Numbered from the stretch's first letter, positions 1 through 10,703 are shown. The stretch: 64,000 nt of DNA from Micromonospora echinospora (GCF_900091495.1 NZ_LT607413.1:496001-560000); one strand, 5' to 3'. Notes: generated by a model from the letters alone, not told the origin. Program-made: numbers and translations.

Positions 1-1
1 C

Positions 2-964
2 GGCGACGGGCTGGTCGAGTACGTCGACACCACCGGCCACGGCCTTGCCAACCAGGGCTGGAAGGACTCCGGCGACGCGGTGCGCTTCGCCGACGGCACC
101 ATCGCGCAGGCGCCGATCGTGCTGGCCGAGGTGCAGGGGTACGCGTACGAGGCCGCGGTGAACGGGGCGGCCCTGCTCGACGCGTTCGACCGCCCCGGCG
201 GAGACTCCTGGCGCGCGTACGCCCATCGGCTCGCCGAGCGGTTCCGCGCCACGTTCTGGGTGGACGGCCGCCACGGCCCGCAGCCCGCCCTCGCCCTGGA
301 CCGGGACAAGCGGCCGGTCGACTCGCTGACCAGCAACATCGGTCACCTGCTCGGCACCGGCCTGCTGGACGACGACGAGTCCGCCCAGGTCGCCCGGCTG
401 CTCACCACCGAGTCGCTGACCGGTGGGTTCGGACTGCGCACCATGTCCCGGGCCGACGGCGGGTTCAGCCCGCTGTCGTACCACTGCGGTTCGATCTGGA
501 CCCACGACACCGCGATCGTGCTCGGCGGGCTGGCCCGGTCGGGGTTCGACGACGCGGCGCGCACCCTCGTCGAGGGGCTGCTCCGCGCCGCCGAGGCGTT
601 CGACTACCGGCTGCCGGAACTGTACGGCGGCGACGACCGGGACGCGGTGGGCCGCCCGGTGCCGTACCCGGCGGCGTGCCGCCCGCAGGCGTGGTCGGCG
701 GCGAGCGCGGTGCTGCTGCTCCAGGCCGCCGTCGGTCTCTACCCGGACGTCCCCCGGGGGCTGGTGGCGCTCCGCCCGCTCGCCGGCGCCGAGCTGGGCG
801 CCGTGGCGGCACGCGGGCTCCGGATCGCCGGCACCCCCGTCGACGTGACCGTCACCGGCTACGGCGAGGTCAGCCTGACCAACGCCCCCGCCGGCCTGGC
901 CCCGGGGCACCTGCCCACCGTGCCCGCCCCACGCACCGCCAGAGAGTCGCTCCCGTTCCGCTGA
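2..964 (+). CDS. Glycogen debranching enzyme, C-terminal part (partial)
   Basis: The reading frame is open from the left edge, so the gene starts outside the window. About 320 C-terminal residues are present. The motif GLANQGWKDSGDAVRF near the beginning and the run of alpha-helical (alpha/alpha)6-barrel-like segments (for example YHCGSIWTHDTAIVLGGLAR) match the amylo-alpha-1,6-glucosidase domain of actinobacterial glycogen debranching enzymes (GH133-like family). These enzymes hydrolyse alpha-1,6 branch points of glycogen-like glucans in the cytoplasm. The earlier internal ATG at position 80 is not the true start, because the conserved sequence continues upstream of it. A strong hairpin follows the stop codon. 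A trehalase-like or other MGH1-type glycosidase is the main alternative. Confidence 0.8.
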   Translation, partial: GDGLVEYVDTTGHGLANQGWKDSGDAVRFADGTIAQAPIVLAEVQGYAYEAAVNGAALLDAFDRPGGDSWRAYAHRLAERFRATFWVDGRHGPQPALALDRDKRPVDSLTSNIGHLLGTGLLDDDESAQVARLLTTESLTGGFGLRTMSRADGGFSPLSYHCGSIWTHDTAIVLGGLARSGFDDAARTLVEGLLRAAEAFDYRLPELYGGDDRDAVGRPVPYPAACRPQAWSAASAVLLLQAAVGLYPDVPRGLVALRPLAGAELGAVAARGLRIAGTPVDVTVTGYGEVSLTNAPAGLAPGHLPTVPAPRTARESLPFR

Positions 965-970
965 CCGTGA

Positions 971-1009
971 CGTCGGCGGCGACCGGGATCACCACGGTCG
1001 CCGCCGACG
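971..1009. terminator. Bidirectional hairpin between convergent genes
   Basis: Positions 971-985 and 995-1009 form a perfect 15-bp inverted repeat with a 9-base loop. It lies between the stop codons of the convergent debranching enzyme gene and dapB. There is no T-run, as is usual for terminators in high-GC actinomycetes. Confidence 0.65.
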
Positions 1010-1027
1010 CCGGACCACGCGGTGGGA

Positions 1028-1876
<849 letters not shown>

Positions 1877-3286
1877 CTACGCCCCGGTGAAGTCGCCCTG
1901 GTCGAACGGGCCGACCACGGCCAGCGACATGGGTCGGCTCAACAGCTCGGCGGCGAGGGTGTTGACCTCGTCGACGGTGACCGCGTCCACCCGGGACAAC
2001 AGCTCGTCGACCGGCACCAGGTCGCCGTAGAGCAGTTCGCCCTTGGCCAGTCGGCTCATCCGGGAACCGGTGTCCTCCAGGCCGAGCACGAAGGAGCCCT
2101 TGGACATGCCCTTGCCCCGGGCCACCTCGGCCTCGGTCAGTCCGTCCGTGGCCACCCGGCGCAGCTCGGCGCGGGTCAGTTCCAGCACCTCGTCCAGCTT
2201 GCCCGGCGCGCAGCCGGCGTAGACCGCGAACAGCCCGGCGTCGGCGTACTGGCTGGCGTAGGAGTAGACCGAGTAGGCCAGCCCGCGCTGCTCCCGGATC
2301 TCCTGGAACAGCCGGCTGGACATGCCGCCGCCGAGCACGTTGTTCAGCACACCGAGGGCGAACCGCCGCTCGTCCAGCCGGTCGATGCCGGGACAGCCGA
2401 GGATCACGTGCGCCTGCTCGGTCTCCTTCGGCTCGACCAGGGTGGTGGCCGGCTTCGTCCGCACCGCCGGGGTGTTCGGACGGTGCGCCGCCGGAGCCGC
2501 CGGGGCGGTGTCCAGCGGGGTGCCCGCCAGCGCCTGCCGGACCAGCTTCACCACGGTGGCGTGGTCGAGGTTGCCGGCGGCGGCGATCACGATCTGCGGG
2601 GCGACGTACCGCTTCCGGTAGAAGCCCTGGATCTGCCGCCGGGTCATCGGGGTGACCGTCTCCTCGGTGCCGGAGATCAGCCGGCCCAGCGGGTGGTCGC
2701 CGTAGACCGCCCGGGCGAAGAGGTCGTGCACCTCGTCGCCGGGTTCGTCGTCGTGCATGGCGATCTCTTCGAGGATCACCCCGCGTTCGGTCTCGACGTC
2801 CGCCGGCTCCAGCAGCGAGTCGGCGACCAGGTCGCACATCACGTCGATGGCCAGCGGCAGGTCCTCGTCGAGCACCCGGGCGTAGTAGCAGGTGTACTCC
2901 TTGGTGGTGAAGGCGTTCGTCTCACCACCCACCGCCTCGATCTCGGCGGAGATGTCCAGCGCGCTTCGCTTGTGGGTGCCCTTGAAGAGCAGGTGCTCCA
3001 GGAAGTGCGCGGCACCGGACTGCGGGCCGGTCTCGTCTCGCGAGCCGACCGCCACCCAGATGCCGAACGAGACGCTGCGCATCGCCGGGATCGCCTCGGT
3101 GAGCACCCGCAGCCCGCTGGGGAGCACGGTACGCCGCACCGTCCCGCCCAACGGGTCGTCGCTCAGCGTCCGGGTCACCGCCCGGGCCGACGTGGACCGG
3201 CCGGACGGGGCGGCTCCGGCGGCGCGGGCGCGGTGACCCGCACCCCAGCGGCCCGGGACGAACGGTGCGTGGTCGGCCCGACTCAC
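1877..3286 (-). CDS. M16 family zinc metallopeptidase (processing-peptidase-like)
   Basis: A 469-residue protein of the pitrilysin/mitochondrial processing peptidase family. The inverted zinc motif HxxEH is seen as HFLEH at residues 94-98. It is followed by the conserved GGETNAFTTKEYT segment and a downstream glutamate-rich helix (ERGVILEE). The C-terminal half (LGGGMSSRLFQEIREQRGLAYSV) is the substrate-binding M16_C domain. The GTG at 3286 is chosen because AGGAG lies about 10 bases upstream; a GTG about 37 codons further in is the alternative. It follows pnp across a strong hairpin, the usual actinobacterial order. The substrate is unknown. Confidence 0.88.
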   Translation of the reverse strand: MSRADHAPFVPGRWGAGHRARAAGAAPSGRSTSARAVTRTLSDDPLGGTVRRTVLPSGLRVLTEAIPAMRSVSFGIWVAVGSRDETGPQSGAAHFLEHLLFKGTHKRSALDISAEIEAVGGETNAFTTKEYTCYYARVLDEDLPLAIDVMCDLVADSLLEPADVETERGVILEEIAMHDDEPGDEVHDLFARAVYGDHPLGRLISGTEETVTPMTRRQIQGFYRKRYVAPQIVIAAAGNLDHATVVKLVRQALAGTPLDTAPAAPAAHRPNTPAVRTKPATTLVEPKETEQAHVILGCPGIDRLDERRFALGVLNNVLGGGMSSRLFQEIREQRGLAYSVYSYASQYADAGLFAVYAGCAPGKLDEVLELTRAELRRVATDGLTEAEVARGKGMSKGSFVLGLEDTGSRMSRLAKGELLYGDLVPVDELLSRVDAVTVDEVNTLAAELLSRPMSLAVVGPFDQGDFTGA

Positions 3287-3335
3287 AGGTACCTGACTCC
3301 TAGGGACGTAAGGGGTGGTGATCCGCCCTCCGACG

Positions 3336-3368
3336 GGACCAGCCCGGCTCGGCGAGCCGGGCTGGTCC
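3336..3368 (-). terminator. Hairpin downstream of pnp
   Basis: Positions 3336-3351 and 3353-3368 are perfect 16-base complementary arms with almost no spacer. The hairpin lies in the pnp to M16 gap and is probably a terminator or an mRNA 3'-end stabiliser. Confidence 0.65.
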
Positions 3369-3413
3369 GTCAGATCGGACGTTCGTGCCGTCGGTGTGAC
3401 GGCACGGAACGGG

Positions 3414-5786
3414 TCAGCTGTGCCGGGTCCGGCGACGCGGGCGGTCGCCGCCCTCGCCACCCTCACCGCGACGCGGGCGGTCGCCGCCCTCGCCGCCACC
3501 CTCGCCCCGGCTCGCGCCCCGCTCGCCACGGTCACCGCGCGGGGCCCGGTCGGTGCGCTCCCGGGCCGGCGGACGCTCGCCACCCTCGGCGGCGGCCGGC
3601 GCCTCGGCGCCCTCGGGGCGAACCTTGTCCAGGTAGATCTTGCCGCGGGCGTCGATGTCCGCGATCTCCACCTCGACCTTGTCGCCGACGTTGAGGAAGT
3701 CCTCGACCTTCTCGACCCGCTTGCCGTCGCCGACCTTGGAGATGTGCAGCAGGCCGTCCCGCCCCGGCAGGAGCGAGATGAAGGCGCCGAACGCGGCGGT
3801 CTTGACCACCGTGCCGAGGAACCGCTCCCCCGCCTTCGGCAGGGTCGGGTTGGCGATGCCGTTGATCCGGTCGACCGCCGCCTGGGCGGAGGGGCCGTTG
3901 GTGGCACCGACGTAGATCGTGCCGTCGTCCTCGATGGAGATCTCGGCGCCGGTCTCGTCCTGGATGGCGTTGATGGTCTGGCCCTTCGGGCCGATCACCA
4001 TGCCGATCTTGTCGACCGGGATCTTGACGGTGGTGACCCGCGGCGCGTACTCCGACATCGTGGCCGGGGCCTCGATCGCCGCCTGCATCACGTCGAGGAT
4101 GGTCTGCCGGGCCTCGTGCGCCTGCTGGAGCGCGGCGGCCAGCACGTCCGACGGGATGCCGTCGAGCTTGGTGTCGAGCTGGAGCGCGGTCACGAAGTCC
4201 CGGGTGCCGGCGACCTTGAAGTCCATGTCGCCGAAGGCGTCCTCGGCACCGAGGATGTCGGTGAGCGTGACGTACTCGGTCTTGCCGTCCACCTCGTCGG
4301 AGATGAGGCCCATGGCGATGCCGGCGACCGGGGCCTTCAGCGGCACACCGGCCGAGAGCAGGCCCAGGGTGGAGGCGCAGACCGACCCCATCGAGGTCGA
4401 GCCGTTCGAGCCAAGCGCCTCGGAGACCTGCCGAATCGCGTACGGGAACTCCTCCCGCGACGGCAGCACCGGGATCAGCGCCCGCTCGGCGAGCGCGCCG
4501 TGGCCGATCTCCCGCCGCTTCGGCGAGCCGACCCGACCGGTCTCACCGGTGGAGTAGGGCGGGAAGTTGTAGTTGTGCATGTAGCGCTTGCGGGTCTCCG
4601 GAGCGAGGGTGTCCAGCATCTGCTCCATGCGCAGCATGTTCAGCGTGGTGACGCCGAGGATCTGCGTCTCGCCCCGCTCGAACAGCGCCGAGCCGTGCAC
4701 CCGGGGCAGCACCCCGACCTCGGCGGTCAGCGGACGGATGTCGCGCGGACCCCGGCCGTCCATCCGGACCTGCTCGCGGAGCACCCGGTTGCGGACCTCG
4801 GACTTGCTCAGCGACCGGAACGCGGCGCTGAGCTCCTTCTCCCGGCCCTCGAAGCGCGGGCCGAGCTCCTCGACGACCTTCGCCTTGACCCGGTCCAGGG
4901 CCTCCTCGCGGTCGGCCTTGCCGGCGATCTTGAGGGCCTCGGCGACCTCGGCGCGGGCCAGGTCGGCCACCGCGCCGAAGACGTCCTCCTGGTAGTCCAG
5001 GAAGACCGGGAACTCGGCGACCGGCTTGGCGGCCACCTCGGCCAGCTCGCTCTGCGCCCGGCACAGCTCACGGATGGCCGGCTTGGCGGCCTCCAGGCCG
5101 CTGGCGACGACCTCCTCGGTCGGGGCGGGCGCGCCGCCGGCGACCAGCGCCACGGTGTGCTCGGTGGCCTCGGCCTCGACCATCATGATCGCGACGTCGC
5201 CGTCGGCCAGCGACCGGCCGGCGACCACCATGTCGAAGGTAGCCCGGGCCAGCTCGTCGCGGGTCGGGAAGGCGACCCACTGACCGTCGACGTGCGCCAT
5301 CCGGGTCGCCCCGATCGGGCCGGAGAACGGCAGCCCGGAGAGCTTGGTCGACATCGAGGCGGCGTTGATCGCCACCACGTCGTACGGGTGCTGCGGGTCG
5401 AGCGCGAGGATGGTCTCGACGACCTGGACCTCGTTGCGCAGGCCCTTGACGAACGACGGGCGCAGCGGCCGGTCGATCAGCCGGCAGGTGAGGATCGCGT
5501 CCTCGCTGGGGCGTCCCTCGCGGCGGAAGAACGAGCCGGGGATCCGGCCCGCCGCGTACATCCGCTCCTCGACGTCGACGGTCAGCGGGAAGAAGTCGAA
5601 CTGCTCCTTCGGCTGCTTGCTGGCCGTGGTGGCGGAGAGGACGACCGTCTCGCCGAGCTGGGCGACGACGGAGCCGGCGGCCTGCCGGGCGAGCCGGCCG
5701 GTGGAGAAGGTGACCTCGCGGGTGCCCAGGGCACCGTTGTCGATCACGGCGGTACGGGATTCGGTGCCGAGTCGGTTCTCGGTCAT
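3414..5786 (-). CDS. pnp: Polyribonucleotide nucleotidyltransferase (PNPase)
   Basis: A 790-residue phosphorolytic 3'-5' exoribonuclease that also synthesises guanosine pentaphosphate or polyA-like tails in actinobacteria (family knowledge). Two RNase PH-type domains are separated by an alpha-helical segment. They are followed by a KH domain ([15 protein letters not shown]) and an S1 domain ([18 protein letters not shown]). The last 50 or so residues are an Arg/Gly/Asp-rich, probably disordered tail with repeated [13 protein letters not shown] units. The start at [10 protein letters not shown] is chosen over an upstream in-frame ATG because an AGGAG site precedes it and the homologous region begins there. 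It lies downstream of rpsO, which has its own terminator. Confidence 0.96.
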   Translation of the reverse strand: MTENRLGTESRTAVIDNGALGTREVTFSTGRLARQAAGSVVAQLGETVVLSATTASKQPKEQFDFFPLTVDVEERMYAAGRIPGSFFRREGRPSEDAILTCRLIDRPLRPSFVKGLRNEVQVVETILALDPQHPYDVVAINAASMSTKLSGLPFSGPIGATRMAHVDGQWVAFPTRDELARATFDMVVAGRSLADGDVAIMMVEAEATEHTVALVAGGAPAPTEEVVASGLEAAKPAIRELCRAQSELAEVAAKPVAEFPVFLDYQEDVFGAVADLARAEVAEALKIAGKADREEALDRVKAKVVEELGPRFEGREKELSAAFRSLSKSEVRNRVLREQVRMDGRGPRDIRPLTAEVGVLPRVHGSALFERGETQILGVTTLNMLRMEQMLDTLAPETRKRYMHNYNFPPYSTGETGRVGSPKRREIGHGALAERALIPVLPSREEFPYAIRQVSEALGSNGSTSMGSVCASTLGLLSAGVPLKAPVAGIAMGLISDEVDGKTEYVTLTDILGAEDAFGDMDFKVAGTRDFVTALQLDTKLDGIPSDVLAAALQQAHEARQTILDVMQAAIEAPATMSEYAPRVTTVKIPVDKIGMVIGPKGQTINAIQDETGAEISIEDDGTIYVGATNGPSAQAAVDRINGIANPTLPKAGERFLGTVVKTAAFGAFISLLPGRDGLLHISKVGDGKRVEKVEDFLNVGDKVEVEIADIDARGKIYLDKVRPEGAEAPAAAEGGERPPARERTDRAPRGDRGERGASRGEGGGEGGDRPRRGEGGEGGDRPRRRTRHS

Positions 5787-5983
5787 GGGTGGGTCATACT
5801 CCTCACGTCGGTGGGCCCACGACGCGCGGAAGCTGCTCAGACGGCCGGTCTTCGATCGAAGCGCCCGGGGGCCGGCGGATTCAACGCCGGGTATCCCGGG
5901 GGCCACTACCGGAGACCGGTACGCTGACCGGCTCCCGTCTCGGGTGGTCGCGCGGCCCTGGGTTGTCGGTTGGTGACGCCGAT

Positions 5984-6014
5984 CGGGGGAGTGACCTGGT
6001 CGGTCACTCCCCCG
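5984..6014 (-). terminator. rpsO terminator hairpin
   Basis: Positions 5984-5996 and 6002-6014 form a perfect 13-bp stem with a 5-base loop, 6 bases after the rpsO stop codon. Confidence 0.75.
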
Positions 6015-6019
6015 TCACG

Positions 6020-6289
6020 TCACCGGCGCAGGCCGAGCCGCTCGATGAGCGACCGGTAGCGGTTGATGTCCTTCTTCTGGACGTAGTTGAGCAGCCGACG
6101 GCGACGGCCGACCAGCAGCAGCAGCCCACGACGGCTGTGGTGGTCGTGCTTGTGCACCTTCAGGTGCTCGGTGAGCTCCGCGATCCGCTTGGTGAGCACC
6201 GCCACCTGGACCTCGGGGGAACCGGTGTCCCCTTCGGCGGTCGCGTACTCCGCGCGGATCTTGGCCTTGGCTTCCTGGTCGAGCGCCAT
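6020..6289 (-). CDS. rpsO: 30S ribosomal protein S15
   Basis: An 89-residue protein of normal S15 length. It carries the conserved segments [30 protein letters not shown] and [14 protein letters not shown], which bind the 16S rRNA central domain. It sits between ribF and pnp, the standard order. In many bacteria S15 represses its own mRNA through leader structures; the 190-base leader (6290-6479) could serve this, but I did not identify a defined pseudoknot. Confidence 0.97.
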   Translation of the reverse strand: MALDQEAKAKIRAEYATAEGDTGSPEVQVAVLTKRIAELTEHLKVHKHDHHSRRGLLLLVGRRRRLLNYVQKKDINRYRSLIERLGLRR

Positions 6290-6479
6290 TTTCTCCCTGT
6301 TTCGATGGGTTGTTCGTCAGGCTCCGCCCGTCCCGTCCGGGAAGGGGAACGGAGGCGAACCTCGCACCCGCGGCGTCGAGCAGGCGCGCGAGGCCCCACG
6401 TCGTTGAACGACGTCTCCGCCAGACTACCAGCATCCGGGGAAAGCGCCCGTCGAAGGGCCGCCGGGCACGCCCGGGCGG

Positions 6480-7409
6480 TCAGCCCAACGCGGCCCGGGT
6501 ACGAGCCACGTCCTCGTTCATCTGCGCGATCAGCGGCTCGATCGAGTCGTACCGGCGCTGCTCGCGCAGGTGCGCCACGAAGTCCAGGGCGAGCCGTTCC
6601 CCGTAGAGGTCCCCGGTGAAGTCCAGCGCGTACGCCTCGACCCGGCGCTCCCGACCGGAGAAGGTCGGGTTGGTGCCGATGGAGACCGCCGCCGCGAGCG
6701 GCTCCGCGCCGCCCCGCCGTACCAGCCGGGCGGCGTAGATGCCGTCGGCCGGCACCGCCGCGTACCGGTGGCAGAGCAGGTTGGCGGTGGGGAAGCCCAG
6801 CTCCCGGCCGCGCTGGTCGCCCCGGACCACCACCCCCTCCAGCCGGTGCGGACGGCCGAGCGCCGTGGCGGCGGCGGTGACGTCCCCGGCGTCCACGCAG
6901 GCCCGGATGTACGTCGAGGAGAAGACCGTGCCGTCCGAGGCGACCAGGGGGGCGCCCTCGACACCGAAGCCGAAGGTCCGGCCGAGCCGCTCCAGCAGCG
7001 CCACGTCACCGGCGGCCCGGTGGCCGAAGCGGAAGTTCTCGCCGACCACCACCAGCGCGGCGTGCAGGTTCTCGACCAGGATGTCGTGCACGAACTCCTC
7101 GGCGGGCAGCCGGGAGAACTCGGGCGTGAAGGGCACCACGCAGAGCACGTCCACCCCGAGCGACTCGACCAGCTCGGCCTTGCGCCCCGCCTCGGTGAGC
7201 ACCGCCGGGTGGGAGCCGGGGCGGACCACCTCCGCCGGGTGCGGGTCGAAGGTCACCACCACCGACCGGACGCCCAGTTCCCGGGCCCGGGCCACGGCGT
7301 GACCGATGGTGGCCTGGTGACCCCGGTGCACCCCGTCGAAGACGCCAATGGTCACCACCGACCGGCCCCAGCCGCCGGGCACCGCGTCGTACCCCCGCCA
7401 GCGCTGCAT
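6480..7409 (-). CDS. ribF: Bifunctional riboflavin kinase / FAD synthetase
   Basis: A 309-residue enzyme that makes FMN and then FAD. The N-terminal nucleotidyltransferase domain shows GVFDGVHRGHQ. The C-terminal flavokinase domain has RGRELGFPTANL with the conserved PTAN motif, followed by VSIGTNPTF. The ATG at 7409 (MQRWRGYD) is preceded by GGAGG at ideal spacing, so it is preferred to the upstream in-frame start at 7430. Its position directly after truB is conserved in actinobacteria. Confidence 0.95.
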   Translation of the reverse strand: MQRWRGYDAVPGGWGRSVVTIGVFDGVHRGHQATIGHAVARARELGVRSVVVTFDPHPAEVVRPGSHPAVLTEAGRKAELVESLGVDVLCVVPFTPEFSRLPAEEFVHDILVENLHAALVVVGENFRFGHRAAGDVALLERLGRTFGFGVEGAPLVASDGTVFSSTYIRACVDAGDVTAAATALGRPHRLEGVVVRGDQRGRELGFPTANLLCHRYAAVPADGIYAARLVRRGGAEPLAAAVSIGTNPTFSGRERRVEAYALDFTGDLYGERLALDFVAHLREQRRYDSIEPLIAQMNEDVARTRAALG

Positions 7410-7493
7410 CTCTCTCCTCCCTGACCGCACCGCCGCCCCGCGGTGCGGTGGTCGCCGAACGATCCCGTGCGCTGTCCGTCGGATTCCCCGGCG

Positions 7494-8378
7494 TCAGGCC
7501 GGGGCGAGCACGATCTCCGCGCGGGCCCGTCCCTCCCGCTCGCTGACGATAGCGAGCAGGTTCCCGGCGGGGCCGAAGACCGCGTAGGGGCCGGCGATGC
7601 CGGCCGGGGCCAGCGGGCCGCCGTGGGAGAGCACCCGGGCCTCGTCGGGACTGGCGTCCCGGCGCGCGAAGAACCGGTCGGCCGCCGCCGCGAGCGGCAG
7701 GGAGACCACGTCGGGCGACCGCTGCTCCAACTCCGGCAGGGTCGCCGCCTCGGCCAGGGTGAACCCGCCGACCGCGGTCCGGCGCAGCGCGGTGAGGTGC
7801 CCGCCGACACCCAGCGCGAGACCGGCGTCCCGGGCGATGGCCCGGATGTACGTACCGGAGGAGCAGGTCACGTCCACGTCCACGTCGACCAGGTCCGGCG
7901 TGTCCCGGCGGACGGCGAGCACGGCCAGCCGGGAGACGGTGACCCGCCGGGCGGCCAGTGCCACGGTCTCGCCGTCGCGGACCCGCTTGTACGCCCGCTG
8001 ACCGTCCACCTTGATCGCGCTGACCGCGCTCGGCACCTGGTCGATCTCGCCGGTGAGGGCGGCCAGGGCGGTACGGACCGCCTCGTCGGTCACCCCGGCG
8101 GCCGAGGTGGTGGCGGTGACCTCCCCCTCGGCGTCGTCGGTGACGGTGGTCTGTCCGAGCCGGATGGTGGCGGTGTAGCTCTTCTCCGCGCCGATCACGT
8201 ACGTGAGCAGCCGGGTGGCCCGGTTGACCCCGATGACCAGCACACCGGTGGCCATCGGGTCGAGCGTGCCACCGTGCCCCACCCGGCGGGTGCGGGCCAG
8301 TCGCCGGATCCGTGCCACCACGTCGTGCGACGTCATGCCACCGGGCTTGTCGACCACGATCAGACCGTCTGCGCTCAC
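7494..8378 (-). CDS. truB: tRNA pseudouridine(55) synthase
   Basis: TruB converts U55 to pseudouridine in the T-loop of tRNAs. The motif GHGGTLDPMATGVL contains the catalytic aspartate, and the N-terminus GLIVVDKPGGMTSHDVV is typical. A C-terminal PUA-like segment is present, and the length of about 294 residues is normal. The GTG at 8378 is taken as the start; a TTG three codons upstream (8387) cannot be excluded. It precedes ribF. Confidence 0.95.
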   Translation of the reverse strand: MSADGLIVVDKPGGMTSHDVVARIRRLARTRRVGHGGTLDPMATGVLVIGVNRATRLLTYVIGAEKSYTATIRLGQTTVTDDAEGEVTATTSAAGVTDEAVRTALAALTGEIDQVPSAVSAIKVDGQRAYKRVRDGETVALAARRVTVSRLAVLAVRRDTPDLVDVDVDVTCSSGTYIRAIARDAGLALGVGGHLTALRRTAVGGFTLAEAATLPELEQRSPDVVSLPLAAAADRFFARRDASPDEARVLSHGGPLAPAGIAGPYAVFGPAGNLLAIVSEREGRARAEIVLAPA

Positions 8379-8578
8379 GTCGGCCAAGCCTGCCAGACCG
8401 CCCGGGGCCGGTCCGCGCCGGACCGCCCGTCCGGCCCGGGGCGGCCCGTACCACGCGCCATTCGGCAGATCGGTCGGCCGAGGCCGAAAAGAGACAGCAG
8501 GCGACGCGGTTCGGTGCCATCATCAGGCACCCGGCCCACGGTTACGGGGAGCAACCCGACCGGCCATGAAGGAGATCG

Positions 8579-8911
8579 ATGTCCACCGTCCACGACAGGA
8601 ACACCAGCGGTCCGGGCCAGGCCGGGCGGTCGGCCCGGTCACGGCCACCCGGTCAGCCGTCGCTGCTGCCCGACTGGATGCGCGACCCGCCACCGCCCCG
8701 GGTCACCCTCGGCGACCGGGTCGCCGCCGGGCTGCTGCGGCTGCCGGGGGCGCCCCGGGCCAGGCAGTCCTGGTGGGCGTGGCAGGACCGGCGACGACTG
8801 TACGAGCGCTTCCCGAACTCGTTCAAGATCGTGGCGTTCTTCGCCTCCTGGGCGATCGCCCTGACCCTGGTGCTCACCGCGTGGGGCTTGTTCGCACTGG
8901 CAGCGGGCTGA
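8579..8911 (+). CDS. Small single-pass membrane protein, unknown function
   Basis: A 110-residue protein with a good AAGGAG site just before the ATG. The first 45 residues are polar, Pro/Arg-rich and probably disordered. They are followed by a charged stretch (WWAWQDRRRLYERFPNSF) and one hydrophobic segment at residues 84-107, suggesting a C-terminal anchor with the N-terminus in the cytoplasm. I do not recognise a family. It is the only plus-strand gene inside the leftward translation block, divergent from truB and convergent with the MATE gene. Confidence 0.7.
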   Translation: MSTVHDRNTSGPGQAGRSARSRPPGQPSLLPDWMRDPPPPRVTLGDRVAAGLLRLPGAPRARQSWWAWQDRRRLYERFPNSFKIVAFFASWAIALTLVLTAWGLFALAAG

Positions 8912-8951
8912 GGCAGACCCGCACGGCCAGGCCATCCGGTGGCCGGGCCGG

Positions 8952-10274
8952 TCAGCCGACGCCGGCGACCACCCAGCGTCCCGACCGCAGCCGCAGCGCC
9001 AGCGCGACCAGGCGGATCACGACGAAGAGGGTCAGCCCCGCCCAGATCCCGCCGAGGCCCAGGTCGAACGCGTAGGTGAGCCAGATGGCCGGCAGGAAGC
9101 CGCCGAGGCCGGCGGTCACGGCGAGGTTGCGCAGGTAACGGACGTCGCCCGCGCCGATCAGCACCCCGTCGAGGGCGAACACCACGCCACCGAGCGGCTG
9201 GATCAGCACGAACCACGGCCAGATCGCCGCCGCCTGCTCGCGTACCTGGGGATCGGAGCTGAACAGCGCGGGGACCAGGTTGGCGCCGACGGCGACGAGC
9301 GCGGCGAACGCCAGCCCGCAGACACCGCCGAGCAGGGCGACCCGGCGGGCCAGCGCGCGGGCGCCGGCCTCGTCCCCCGCCCCGAGCGCCGCCCCCACCA
9401 ACGCCTGGGCGGCGATGGCGAGGGCGTCGAGCAGCAGCACGGTGAAGAACCAGAGCTGTACGACGATCTGGTGCGCGCCGACCGCGGCGGCCCCGAACCG
9501 CGCGGCGACGGCCGTCGCGGAGAGGAAGCTGGCCTGGAAGGCGACGCCCCGGATGAGCAGGTCCCGGCTGACCGCCAACTGGTGGCGGATGACCTGCGGC
9601 CGGGGACGCAGCGACACCCGCTCGGCGACCAGCGCCGCGACGAAGAGGCCACCGCAGAGGGTCTGCGCGACGACGTTGGCGACCGCCGAGCCGACCAGAC
9701 CCATCCCGACCGGATAGACCAGCAGCGGGCAGAGCAGCGCGGAGAGCAGGTTGGGACCGAGCACGTACCACAGGGGACGCCGGGTGTCCTGGATGCCGCG
9801 CAGCCAGCCGTTGCCGGCAGCGGCCAGGAGCAGGCCCGGCGCGCCGAGGGCCGCGACCCGCAGCCACTGCGCGGCCGCGTCGGCCACCTCGCCGGTCGAA
9901 CCGGCCAGGGCACGTGCCAGCGGTCCGGCCAGGACCTGCATGCCCAGCGCGACGACCAGCCCACCGGCGAGGGCGAGCCAGGACGACTGGACGCCCTCGG
10001 CCACCGCGGCGGCCCGGTCACCCGCGCCGAAGCGGCGGGCCGACCGGCCGGTGGTGCCGTAGGCCAGGACGCTGCCGAGCCAGGCGATCAGCGTGAGCAC
10101 CGTCCCGCCGACCGCGACGGCGGCCAACGGCACCCGGCCGAGGTGGCCGACCACGGCCGTGTCGACCAGGACGTAGAGGGGTTCGGCGGCGAGGACGACC
10201 AGCGCCGGCAGGGCCAGCCCGGCGATCCGCCGCGCCGACGCCACCGGCGCCGAGGGCACGGCGGAGGCGGTCAC
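8952..10274 (-). CDS. MATE family efflux transporter (DinF-like)
   Basis: A 440-residue integral membrane protein with about 12 hydrophobic segments. The N-terminal LALPALVVLAAEPLYVLVDTAVVGHLG segment is the hallmark of the DinF branch of MATE Na+/H+-coupled drug antiporters. The length fits the family. In actinomycetes a MATE gene is often found beside the rbfA/DHH phosphoesterase genes. The substrate cannot be read from sequence. An 11-base dyad lies 25 bases upstream of the start. Confidence 0.9.
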   Translation of the reverse strand: MTASAVPSAPVASARRIAGLALPALVVLAAEPLYVLVDTAVVGHLGRVPLAAVAVGGTVLTLIAWLGSVLAYGTTGRSARRFGAGDRAAAVAEGVQSSWLALAGGLVVALGMQVLAGPLARALAGSTGEVADAAAQWLRVAALGAPGLLLAAAGNGWLRGIQDTRRPLWYVLGPNLLSALLCPLLVYPVGMGLVGSAVANVVAQTLCGGLFVAALVAERVSLRPRPQVIRHQLAVSRDLLIRGVAFQASFLSATAVAARFGAAAVGAHQIVVQLWFFTVLLLDALAIAAQALVGAALGAGDEAGARALARRVALLGGVCGLAFAALVAVGANLVPALFSSDPQVREQAAAIWPWFVLIQPLGGVVFALDGVLIGAGDVRYLRNLAVTAGLGGFLPAIWLTYAFDLGLGGIWAGLTLFVVIRLVALALRLRSGRWVVAGVG

Positions 10275-10298
10275 GGGCCTGATCCTGGCACGTCCCGC

Positions 10299-10309
10299 GT
10301 AATGATTAC
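10299..10309. promoter_or_regulatory. Short dyad (GTAATGATTAC) upstream of the MATE gene
   Basis: A perfect palindrome around a central G in an AT-rich patch within GC-rich DNA, 25 bases before the MATE start. It loosely resembles the core of Fur/Zur-family operators (AATGATT), but the outer positions do not fit well. Confidence 0.3.
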
Positions 10310-10355
10310 AACCCCGCGTGCCCCTTACCGCCCCGTCGCGGACGGGACGGGTGGA

Positions 10356-10445
10356 TCACTGACGGGTGTCCATCGAGGTCTGGAGGGCGCGACGGGCCTG
10401 CTCGCGAGCCTCGTCGACGGTCTCGGGCTGGGGCTTGGTCGGCAT
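10356..10445 (-). CDS. Possible 29-residue peptide
   Basis: A short frame MPTKPQPETVDEAREQARR... with a purine-rich site (GGAAGGGA) upstream of its ATG. The product would be a charged, highly helical peptide. It ends 80 bases from the MATE start region and stands alone behind a 258-base stretch downstream of the DUF6186-like gene. I recognise no family; it could be non-coding. Confidence 0.4.
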   Translation of the reverse strand: MPTKPQPETVDEAREQARRALQTSMDTRQ

Positions 10446-10703
10446 GGCGGTTCCCTTCCAGGGCAGGCACGCGTCGGCGACGCGGCGCACGTGGGTGTTC
10501 CCTGCTGCACGCCCCGCCAGCGTCCGGGGGTGACCGGCTCGGCTGGCCCGGGCAGCGTGGACCCGGGTCGGTTCGACCCTGGAGGGAGGCGGTGTCCGGT
10601 GGGAACCACCACCAGCGGGCGACGCCAGCAGAACGCGCCGACCCTCACCCAAGTTATCGTTAAGTTCCACATGTTGCCCGTGCTTCCCACCACGTGGGCA
10701 CCG

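Noticed and set aside
3315..5927. An 870-residue plus-strand frame antisense to pnp
   Set aside because: It mirrors the PNPase coding sequence in the complementary codon phase; no homology, and PNPase domains are unmistakable on the other strand.
10565..10600. GGTTCGACC reminiscent of a tRNA T-loop
   Set aside because: No acceptor stem, anticodon arm or D-arm can be drawn around it.
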